Assembly (NCBI GenBank): GCA_025266875.1
Contig: JALLLT010000054.1
Coordinates: 62,001 to 126,000 of the forward strand
Origin: Fennellomyces sp. T-0311
Lineage: Eukaryota > Mucoromycota > Mucoromycetes > Mucorales > Lichtheimiaceae
Direction: 5' to 3'
Length of the DNA: 64,000 bases
In this document: one piece after another, positions 13,087 to 22,655 of the stretch
How the letters are laid out: the number at the start of each line of letters is the position of its first letter
Numbering within the stretch: position 1 is the stretch's first letter
Notes under the pieces: model-generated
Databases searched by the model: none
What the model saw: the letters and a program-made list of their open reading frames with translations, nothing else
What the model was told of the DNA's origin: nothing
Position numbers and translations under genes: made by a program

Positions 13087-13218
13087 TCCAGAAACATATA
13101 ATTGTCCAGAAACGATCTTCGTCCAGAACACGAAATCTTGTCCAGAAGCAAATTTCTTGTTCGAACAGCTGCCAAATTCCTGCTTGGTATCTATCCAGAA
13201 TTGCATGAGATTCCAGAA
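13087..13218. repeat. Degenerate repeat of about 18 bp built on TCCAGAA
   Basis: TCCAGAA occurs at 13087, 13105, 13122, 13141, 13194 and 13212. Spacings are 18, 17, 19, 53 (three units) and 18, so the motif keeps an 18-bp period with two diverged units in the middle. The flanking bases of each unit have drifted. It could be an old minisatellite or a spaced array of protein-binding sites; only the last copy reads TTCCAGAA. Confidence 0.55.
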
Positions 13219-14272
13219 ATATATAGTTAGGTGTATGTAAAAGGATAAATAGAGCCTTCGCATTATCAAGAAACCGCAGTTCTTTTTCACTTTTTAGCCT
13301 TTCCTCTTTCGAGACACAATTAGCTTCTTTATCAAGTACTGGAACCTAAGATCGCTCCGTTCCACTTGAGAACCGTACTATTAGATACAAGTAATCTAAA
13401 TATTCATTTTGTAGGATAGTATCGCTGTTGGGTAATTTGACTATAAGACCAAGCTCAAGAAATCATGCAGGTGGTTTAACTAACGTTTTACTTCACTAAC
13501 TTTTCTTAGGGATGATACGGAAAACTCGTTAAGACAAGCTATTCTTGTCAATTTTCAGTTGTGCCCGAATCGATACAGAAACGGCATAACAATACGAGTA
13601 TGCGCTCCATAATCTACTGTTATATAGTAGCTGTGGAAATCAGTATTTCTATGTACAGTAATCTATTATTTCCTACCACAATCTTGGATGCCGATTGTTG
13701 AAGCGAGTTAAAAATGAAGGTCAGAGAGTTTTGAGCAAGGCAGACCGAATCTTTTCAGATAATCTCAGCTTTTAGTGGGTATTGCAAAATCCGTCCCATT
13801 TCTACCTAAAAACTTTGCATTGATTGTCCTTTGCTCTCTGCTCGCTATGCGGCCTTTAAATGAGATTTCGTATTTTTTTCTTGACTCTTTCCAACTATCG
13901 ATCTTTTGTTCATATGCGTACTATCATAGCGCATTGATCGCTATATTTAGCGGAATAGAAAATGGGCGCATGCAATAAAGTAAACATAAACTTTCAGCAG
14001 TGATATTGGCGGGTTGCATTGCCGGCTTCACCAAATTTGGTTATGGCCACGTTAGGAACCCTTCACCTCGGTGTTTTTCATTGGATATAGTTATTGCCAT
14101 GAAGATGCCAATGTTTCGAAATATTTTGATTCTTTCAAACACACAGGATCCGTGATTTCTTTGTTTATCGACAAGGTTTATTTTCTCAGCCTTCCTTTTT
14201 CTTTTCTTCCTCCATTTCATTTTTTGTTTTACTTTTGCAATCTACACTTTTTCCTACTTTAACGCGAATCGA
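13219..14272. other. Intergenic, upstream of the ABC-like gene
   Basis: No gene recognised. From about 14180 to 14260 the plus strand is strongly pyrimidine-rich, as often seen just before fungal start codons. Confidence 0.45.
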
Positions 14273-17200
14273 ATGGAAGCAGTCGATGAACAACATGAAA
14301 AATGGTTCCGATACTGTCCCAAAGGCTGGGTAAGAGTGCACACACGCTAAATGTCATATGAAAAAATAAAGAGATAACATCATATAGGGGCCAAATGAAT
14401 GTCTTGAAGATCTGTAAATGCGTATTCATGCTAATCCCTAATGCATATACAAATATCGCTTACTTGTTTATCCTAATTGATCGACAAAAAAATAGGCACC
14501 TTGTTCTTATCCCTTCGCTTTTTCTGATCTTACTCGCACCACTCCGACTGTACGTTTTGCTTCTCAAACGTGACCCACTTCCTCATGATGTAGCACGGAG
14601 TTGGCATTACTTTGTCAAGCTTGCAAGTGTCGCACACATTTCATATGCACACACACAACAATCAAACTGATTTGGTTATGATAGGCCACCTTGATTCTGC
14701 TGCTATTCACAATGGGTGCCAACCTAATTTTAACACAAACACAACAGCTCACCGTTCAAACCATAAATATTGCCGCTATGGTATGAAACTGAAAAAAACC
14801 AAGCAACATCTATAGAAAAAAACTATTGACCTAATCCTTTACTTCCATTAGTTTTTGGCTGTTGTGCTCCATCACTTTGAGTATACACGCAATCCGACTG
14901 GTTCCGGGATCTTGTTGTTTTATTGGCTTTTCACCACACTCGTTAACGGTTACCGATTATGGGTTGGCGGAAACATAGACACACAGCATTTCGGTCTATT
15001 TACTACAACTTATGTACTATCATGTCTTATGTTCATTCTGGAGAGCTGCAAACGCCCATCGAAGCAAGCAATACAACTCAGAGATGACAATGAGGTAATT
15101 GTGCTTTCAAAAAAAAGCTTATATTAATCTCAAACTGATAACAATCCGTCGAAGCGTCTGTGCCCGGTCTCTACATCAAACATCTTTGGAAAGTTGGCCT
15201 TTAATTGGATGAATCCATGGATACAGTTTTCATCAATGAATAGATGGTGGTAACAATAGTAGTGGCAGAACCTTATATAAAACACTGACCGTTCTTTTTT
15301 CAGGAATATAGAAAATAATGTTTCCGCTAAATTTGAAAAACGTTGGACAGAGGAACTGCAAAAGTCAAAGTAAGTGCCCTTATTTTTTTTATCGATTTAT
15401 TCTGATACAATGTCCTGTTGTTAGCCCGTCTCTGCTGCGGACCCTCATGCTAACCTACCCAATCATGGGTCAGCTACTAATCGGAGGGGTAAACAATTGT
15501 GTGAATGGATCATAAAAAAAGTGCAAGCTCTAATCCAAATATATTGACTGTAGCTGCTAAAGCTGCTTCACGACACGGTGCAATTTGCTCAACCACTTTT
15601 GCTTGGGATACTAATGGAATGGGTTTCAGGTCACACCGCTCTTACGCAGCAAATACCTGAGCCGTTGTACAAAGGGGTATCAATAGCATTTTGCATGTTT
15701 GCCGTTTCAGTTTTGCGATCCTTGCTTTTGCAACAATTTCTTTATCGGACGACCGTGGGTTCTTCTAGATTGCGCTCCGCCCTTGTCAATGCGGTATGCC
15801 GAAAATCATTGCACGTGAGCAGCACTCCTGAAGTAAAACAGGTATTGCCCAGCCCATTCATGGAAAGCTTTTATCAACACGCGCTTTTTTTAGATGGCGC
15901 ATATTATTAAGAAAGATGTCCCGATATTGGTGAGCCTTTTTCAGCATATCCATTCCGGTAAGGAAAAAAAGGACTTTGCTTCGATTAGATGCAGTGCTGA
16001 TCGTATTTCCATTATGAGAATAGGATGGAGCTTTGCATTACAGGTTTCGCTAGGGTTAATTTTGCTCTACCAAAGTCACGGATTCCTTGGCTGGTCAGGC
16101 ATGAGTGTGATGCTTTTAAGTATCCCTGTACAGCTGTTATTTCAGCGATGGTTGAGACGATACCGAAAGGCGTATGACGAGAGTCAACACCGCAGACTGT
16201 GTGCCATGGTAATTCTTTTTGTCAGTTACTTTTTAAAACCCAAAATTTTAACACCAAGAAAAAAATACGTAGCGCAATATTCTTGATGGAATTCATACCA
16301 TTAAGCTATATGCATGGGAGATACCATTTATGAACAAGGTGGTCGATATGCAAAACAGCGGCGAACTTGGGGCATTGCGAAGAATTGGCGCTATTGCCAC
16401 AGCAAAAGACTCGCTCCTCTCCAAGGAATACCTGCCATTCACGGCGGCCGTTGTTACGTTTTTAGCCAAAACACTGATCCAGCAACAACAGCCTTCCATC
16501 GAAGCCATGCTCGTCACCCTTGTCATCTTTGACCTCTTACAAAAGCCATTTTCGAATCTAGCCAAGTTCTCGGAACTTCTCATTCGATCTGGAAACGCAT
16601 TACATCAATTGCAAACGTTTTTATCACAACCTGAAATTAGCCCAGTGGTTCAAAACGATATCCAACTGCCAAACGCGCCACTCATCGAAACACATCAAGC
16701 TGCATTCGCACCCGCATTGCAATCAGTAGATCTCAGCATTCGAAAAGGCGAGCTTATTGGCATTGTCGGCAGTAACCCGTCCGCATTGATCCATGCCATT
16801 TTGGGGCAACTCCCGAAGACACAAGGCAAAATGACCCTCCGTGGCTCCATCGCTTACGTCTCACGCAATCCATGGATATTCAACTCCAACCTTCAGGACA
16901 ATATTGTGTTTGGACAGCCGTGGGACCCGTTATTTTATCGCAATGTTTTGGATCTATGCGAAATTTCGGAGGAGCAGAGCCTGGATAGCCAAAAAGCTCG
17001 CGTTTCACTTGCTCGCGCATTGTACAGCCGTGCAGACATTTATTTGCTCGATGACCCGTTCAGACACATGACTCCTCAACTTGCCAGACGCTTGTTTCAT
17101 CGGGTGATTCAGGGCCATTTGAGAAACAAAGCACGTATCATGGTGACCCATACTTTCTCATGTTTGCATCAGCTGCAACGCATTGTTATGTTTTGGGATG

Positions 17201-19579
17201 GCGAAGTGGTGATGGATGGAACGTTTGGTGATCTCATGAGCAAGCAGCGTGGAAGGCTCTATCATATCATGGCGGCGAACGATTCCAACAATCGACCAAT
17301 GAGTACTTTGGATACGAGTGGAGGCTATCTGATCACCCACAATGAAAACGAGTATGACGAGAGTTTACCTTCGGCATGTTCGTCAAGCTATATCAAGTCA
17401 TGCTCAGTGACTGCTGTAACCATCATGATATTTACATTGATGATCAGTCAAATAGCCAAGGTCGGATCGTACCTGTGGCTTAATTATGGATTAAGTGTAT
17501 CAAACGACAAGGCGTTTTACTTTGGTACTTTCGCTCTGATAGGCCTTACTTCGACAATGTTTCATACCATCCAATGCATGATCTTGTGGTTTCTATGTGC
17601 GGTGCGTTCGGCGAAAGTGTTACATACAGAACTCATCAGCGCACTTATGAAGTGAGTAAACCAAGGTGCTTTAAATTCGCATGATTATTAATTGGGTCAT
17701 ATTAGTGCGCCATATTCGTTTTTTAACAGCACCACATCGAGGAACTTGCTACACAAACTAGGTGCTGACCTGAAGGCAGTGAACCTAGAGTTGCCAGTAT
17801 TTTACTACCGCTACCTCCGTATTGCAACATCGGGGACTGCTGCTATAGTCGTTATTGCATACTCCACACCATTTTTCCTACTGTCATTAATCCCTCTCGG
17901 TAAATCGATTTTGCATAAAAAAACATCATTACTAACACTAAAAAACAAAATAGGGTTCTACTATGTTTACATCCGTCGACACTATTGTGATGCCTCGCTA
18001 CGATATCTCAATCTCGCTACCTCCAGTGAAGAGCGCGTCGACTCAACGTTGATGGAAATGATCGACGGTGCTGCAACAATTCGCGCATGCAAACAAACCA
18101 ATCGCTTCATTTCTGACGGTCAAGGGAAAATAGCAGACAACCAACGTGCTTACTTTTTGTCCGAAGCCTGTAATCGTTGGGTTGCTGTACGTGCCGAATT
18201 TCTCGGATCACTCGTTCTTTTCGGTGCTGCATTACTTGCCGTCTTGGATGTTGTGTATGGTTCAACACCTATTGTGGATTCTGGATTGGTTGGTCTCAGC
18301 GTCTACTACGCGATGTCTATCCCGCAATCATTTGAGCACACGATTCGTCTCTATCGCGATATCAAGGTAATCATGGCAACTTTTTTTTATTCATTGCTGA
18401 TTCTTTTTTTTAGTTAAAGATAGGCGCGGTCGAGCACGTCAAAGAGGTAAAAGGAACATTTTCCCCAATTGGCAGCAATGCCTATCGTTAACTGTATCGT
18501 GAAAAAACAGCCCGTGCCCCATGAACAGAATGATGATATTAACACAGCATTGAGTGCAACGTGGCCAGCCTACGGCAGAATCGAGTTCCAAAAATACTCA
18601 TCCGAGACACTGCAGAATGCCACGTTAACAATAAACCCGGGCGAAAGGGTTAGCATCGTGGGCGGCAACATTAGTCCAGATTTGTTCGGAGAAGCCATGG
18701 TCTCTTCTGGAACAATCGATATTGACGGCATAGATATCCACAAAATCAGCTTATATGAATTGCGAACCAGACTGACCGTGGTGCCTTCTGAAACAATTTT
18801 GTTTCACCATTGCACCCTTCGTGAAAATCTGGTAAGTCCATGTCTTTGATTACTCGGGCACATGAAGGTATAACGGGCCATGCTTTTCTTATCTCTCCTA
18901 CATCGAAAGGATCCTTTTATGCAACATGGTGACCTTGACATTTGGGAGGCTCTGAGTCCGGTTCAATTGGATGTCCACAGTTTGGATATACCCATTATGG
19001 AATTAAATATGACCAAAGAACAGCAAAGGGTGAGTCTGAAACCTTCTGTGATGATCCAGCACTTTTATCGAACATTCCATAACGCTCAAATTGTTTAGCT
19101 TTTCGGCATTGCTCGAGCATTACTGCGACGCACTCGGATACTTGTCATTGAAGAAGCTGATGAGGTTTGAACTTTACGGAACTTCTATTCCGTGGCATCA
19201 GACTTATCTATCCTTTCCAGATGGATGTTGAAACAGATGAAATCGTGCAGCAAATTCTCCATCAGCAATTTTCCGGCTGTACTAGGGTGATTATAACCAA
19301 GAAACTCGACACCGTCATGGAATCAGACAGGTTTACAACGTGTTTTATCCTATCTAATAAGATAATTAAGATCTTTTTTCTTCTAGAGTGTTAATCCTTG
19401 ATCAAGGACGCATCGATACGTTTGATTCGCGATGCGCAGGTCGAGGCGATCGAGTCAGTCAAGCCTACTCAAACTATGATGGCAGCAATCACCAAGATGG
19501 ATATACCACTGTACCAGCGTCCGCAAGATCGTCATTGCAGGCACCAACACGTTACTGGAATTCCAACGATCACTTTTAA
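14273..19579 (+). CDS. ABCC (MRP/YCF1-type) transporter-like protein with degenerate ATPase sites
   Basis: About 18 exons encode roughly 1,420 residues with full ABCC layout: N-terminal membrane domain (YCPKGWGPNECL start, about five helices), first membrane domain, NBD1, second membrane domain, NBD2. Exons: 14273-14329, 14388-14413, 14496-14622, 14685-14780, 14852-15094, 15155-15249, 15304-15369, 15425-15488, 15554-15841, 15894-16208, 16273-17651, 17706-17899, 17954-18366, 18414-about 18446, about 18454-18831, 18910-19029, 19099-19164, 19221-19330, 19387-19579. Family landmarks remain (GIHTIKLYAWE, QKARVSLARALY, SGTIDIDGIDI, DRVLILDQGRI). Catalytic motifs do not: NBD1 Walker A reads GIVGSNPSAL and NBD2 SIVGGNISPDL, both without GK[S/T]. 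The LSGGQ signatures, the Q-loop Gln and the NBD2 His (ITKK) are also changed. One joint near 18447-18454 needs a frame change and is unresolved. Pseudo-transporter or early pseudogene. Confidence 0.85.
14623..14684 (+). other. Possible GC-AG intron in the ABC-like gene
   Basis: Keeping the hydrophobic frame across this joint (HYFVKL to ATLILLLF) needs a phase-0 donor. GCAAGT at 14623 fits a GC-AG intron of 62 nt. The alternative is a weak GT donor (GTCGCA) at 14629, which would add two residues. Confidence 0.4.
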
Positions 19580-19631
19580 TTACAAAGAATAACAAACTTA
19601 TTTACAAAGTCTACTTTTGACAATCATGTCA

Positions 19632-21289
19632 TTATAATGGTTTTTGAGCATCATAGCACACCCATGTCGCATGTGCTCTATATGTTTCACAATCGTCCAA
19701 TGCCTTCTCCAACGTCTGATTAAACCGTCTGTCACTGATCTTATTAGCATATTTGATCCATGGACTCCTGATTTTCAGCCGCCTTCGTTTCAAATCCTTG
19801 ATGTAATAGCCGGTTTCCTTTAATACTGAAAGTGCAGTTTAGGACACGCGAGAATACGTTGATGCCGCTAATTGGGAATATTACCTGGTGTAGACGCCCA
19901 TTCCCCTACAGGAACCTCCACCGATTGTGCCGATATGTTTATGAAGCCTTCACTGGAAAGTTCATCGTTCATTTTTTCCAATTCATCTTGACTGATTCGG
20001 AACATTTTTCTGCAGATGGATGCCCATTCTTCCATCTGACACATATTCGGTCCACCCGTATGCAGTGGAATATCTAAGGAATTTTCTTTTTGTATTAGTC
20101 ACAAACCAAATCAAGATTGGGTCGCTGTGTATGTGTCACCTTGATCATAGATTTCTAGCCATCCTCCTGGTTTAAGAATCTTGTACACTTGTCTGAGTAC
20201 GTCTGTCCATTGGTGATTCTTGACACCGAGAAACCAGGTATCGCGTAAGACAATAAAGTCCACGGAATTTTCGCTGAACCGCTCCAGACCATGGATTCCG
20301 GTGCTGTAAGGTTTGGCCGTCAACTCGATGTACTCCACTTTGGGTGAATGGAACACGTGTGCCAGCGGAATCGTTTTGTAATCGATGCCAACGATATGTA
20401 CAGAAGGAAACTCTCGAATCATATCGATTTCCCATTGACCTGATCCACACATCCAGTGGATGATCAATTGAGGGTTTTGAATTTTGGCCTGATACACGCT
20501 TCCCCACACGCGTTTCAATAAAAAGTGCTGTCGCTGTTGACTATAGAGATTACGGCGACGTTAGCTCAAACAGGGTAGGATTCATCTGTTGCAGTTGTAT
20601 CCGTACTAGTCGTGCTCGCATGCAAGATCAATACCAGTTGACCTGCCAAAATTGCCACCACTATAGTACTCGTAAATAAGATCTCGGCTGTCTTCGATGC
20701 GGTAGGATGACATTCGTCGTGGAAGTATTGGCGGAGGAGGCAAACGCTCATCGACAGCCTTCAAGGCTTGGCATAGAGCGTCAAGATCTGTTTGCACAGT
20801 AATTTGGCTGTTCTCACTGCTGCATGGGCTGGGAATCGAGGACAAGGAGGAAGTCGATGACATTGACGAGATTCTGGTGCTCCACTCATCCTCCCCGGTG
20901 TTGCGTGCGTTGCTTTGTTCCGTCATGAAATCAGGCGGCTCTTCACTATCGCTATCGTAAACACTGCTGACGGATCCACATAGATCAGTAATGCTTAGGG
21001 AGAATCCTCGCTTTTGCTGTCGTTTCCGTTCGTCCTTTGATTGCTTTTTAAATGGACTCATCTTGCTCAACGCGCTGGTCGACTGGCTGATGCGCATTTT
21101 GCTTTGGTCTTCCAAGTGAGGTACTCCACGGTGCATATCAGTGGATCCCATGCTCTTGCTTCGCATGCACACCTCATCGCTGCTACGGGTAGAAGTGGAC
21201 GTGATTTGAAGAGCAGGTATTTTGGGGCGTTCGAGTTTTCTATCTTTTGCTTTTAAGTGTGACCTGTCGATGCTAAAAGCCTTGCCCAT
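19632..21289 (-). CDS. UMTA/LaeA-like SAM-dependent methyltransferase with long N-terminal extension
   Basis: Four exons (21289-20643, 20540-20140, 20073-19885, 19825-19632) give 476 residues. The first 215 are a Ser-rich, low-complexity extension (SSMSSTSSLSSIPSPCSS, a PPPPILPRR stretch). QQRQHFLLKRVWG then leads into a class I methyltransferase fold: motif I as IIHWMCGSGQWEIDM, an acidic strand end GIDYKTIP, SENSVDFIVLRDT, and VYKILKPGGWLEIYDQ. The C-terminal helical part (MCQMEEWASICRKMF) and the ending in ATWVCYDAQKPL match the UMTA-like proteins that are numerous in Mucorales. The usual Asp of motif I (VLDxGCG) is missing here, so activity is uncertain. Introns are 102, 66 and 59 nt. It is transcribed divergently from the bZIP gene. 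Confidence 0.85.
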
Positions 21290-21468
21290 AACTCTGCTGT
21301 GTGTTTGAAAGAAGAAAGGGTAAGAGGGAAAGGGTTGATCGAAATAAAACCCAAGATCTGAAAACGAACACGTCTGTGAAACATTTCAATTTCCGGTCCT
21401 CTCATCCATCGACAGAGCGGAGGATCAACTCCCATGATAATACATCTCTTTCTCCCGCTTTCGTTGCT
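21290..21468. promoter_or_regulatory. Shared divergent promoter (methyltransferase / bZIP)
   Basis: Only 179 bp separate the two start codons. An in-frame ATG at 21301 would extend the bZIP protein and almost remove the gap; I prefer 21469 because the extension is basic and unlike bZIP N-termini. Confidence 0.45.
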
Positions 21469-22089
21469 ATGAACCATCATGATTATGACCTCCTACGCAG
21501 TCTGCACGGAAAACATCACGATGACGCTAACCAAGGGTTTCCATTACTCACCGCGCAGGATGTTCTCGCCTGTGATAGTGGATCGTCTTCCCAACCTAGT
21601 TCAACACCATCCTCGCTGCTTGAAAGTGAGCCGAGTACTTCCAGCAGTAATGATATCGCAGGCGACCGTCGGTCTCGTACCCTAGAAAAAAACCGTCGAG
21701 CAGGTAAATTGATTGCCTTGTGACATAGTAGCACAGGTTTGGATTAATAAAAAAATAAAAAAAAAAAAAACGAAAAAGCTGCTCGCTGTCGCCAGCGCAA
21801 GAAGTTGTGGGTGGAAGAATTAGCCCGACAGCATGAACAAGTAAAGCAACGCAATGAACAGCTTCAAGAGATGATTCCACGTTTACGTGAAGAAGTTTAT
21901 TCTCTGAAGAATCAATTGCTTGCTCATGAAGGGTACTTATCTTTTGAAAGGCTTCTATAGACAGTGGATGTTCTTACTTTCTTTTGGGCGCATACCGATA
22001 GTTGTGATTGTCAGGCTGTAAAGGAATACATCAAAGTGTTCCTAGTGAACGATGTGGTGCAGAAATCAAAGCGCTCTGGTACAGGATAG
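21469..22089 (+). CDS. bZIP transcription factor, ATF/CREB-type
   Basis: Three exons (21469-21703, 21779-21932, 22002-22089) give 158 residues. A Ser-rich N-terminal half is followed by the basic region EKNRRAAARCRQRKKLWVEE, in which the DNA-contact pattern NxxxAxxxCR is intact with an Ala-Ala-Arg variant. The heptad leucine zipper runs through ARQHEQVKQRNEQLQEMI and LREEVYSLKNQLLAHEG. After the zipper comes the CDCQAVKEYI motif typical of Atf1/Atf2-like proteins. The first intron (75 nt) interrupts the basic region, and its 3' part is an unusual A-rich run before the acceptor. It probably binds CRE-like sites as a dimer; which stress or developmental pathway it serves cannot be read. Confidence 0.88.
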
Positions 22090-22655
22090 TTGTGATTGCA
22101 GCATTAAACATCACTATACCCCCTGCAGTAAATTCCAGAATGTTCATCCCTTTTCCCACCTTCCAAACCTGCCTTGTACCCACATATTTCGTTCATGTCT
22201 TTGGAATGGCGTATGATTTAGAACATTATGCCTCGGATGTTTTAGTATAGACTAAACCTCACAAGTTTAACATAATTTAGTAATAAAAAGCACCATCGGT
22301 TCTTCTAGACTGTTTGAATCTGCCTTGCATGTCTTAATATGTGGAGAGATATACAAGATGCTTTTCAACCTGACTTGTGAAAGTTAAATTGGCTCAAACA
22401 TTTTACACTGGTTAAAAACACACCTGACCGTACAGAAAGTTCAGGCAATTCGCCATTATTGAAGACGGAATCGAAACGCATCATCGTCGTTGACAATATG
22501 GGTAGCAAAACACATTATTCTTCTAGATCACTGAAAAAAAAACCAAACATGCTTTGATCTTCTTTAAGAGAAAAAAATGCATTATAAAAGACAATATAAG
22601 AAACAGAAAAGGAGGAGAGGGAGGGAATAATGAGACAGGAAGATATTAGGTAATA
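22090..22655. other. Convergent intergenic region (bZIP / F-BAR gene)
   Basis: Two 3' ends meet here. An AATAAAA at about 22282 may serve the bZIP transcript. No gene is seen. Confidence 0.45.

Noticed and set aside
15961..15991. GT-AG pair inside exon 10 of the ABC-like gene
   Set aside because: It would make an intron of about 31 nt, shorter than any other here, and the unspliced frame is already open and fits the family.
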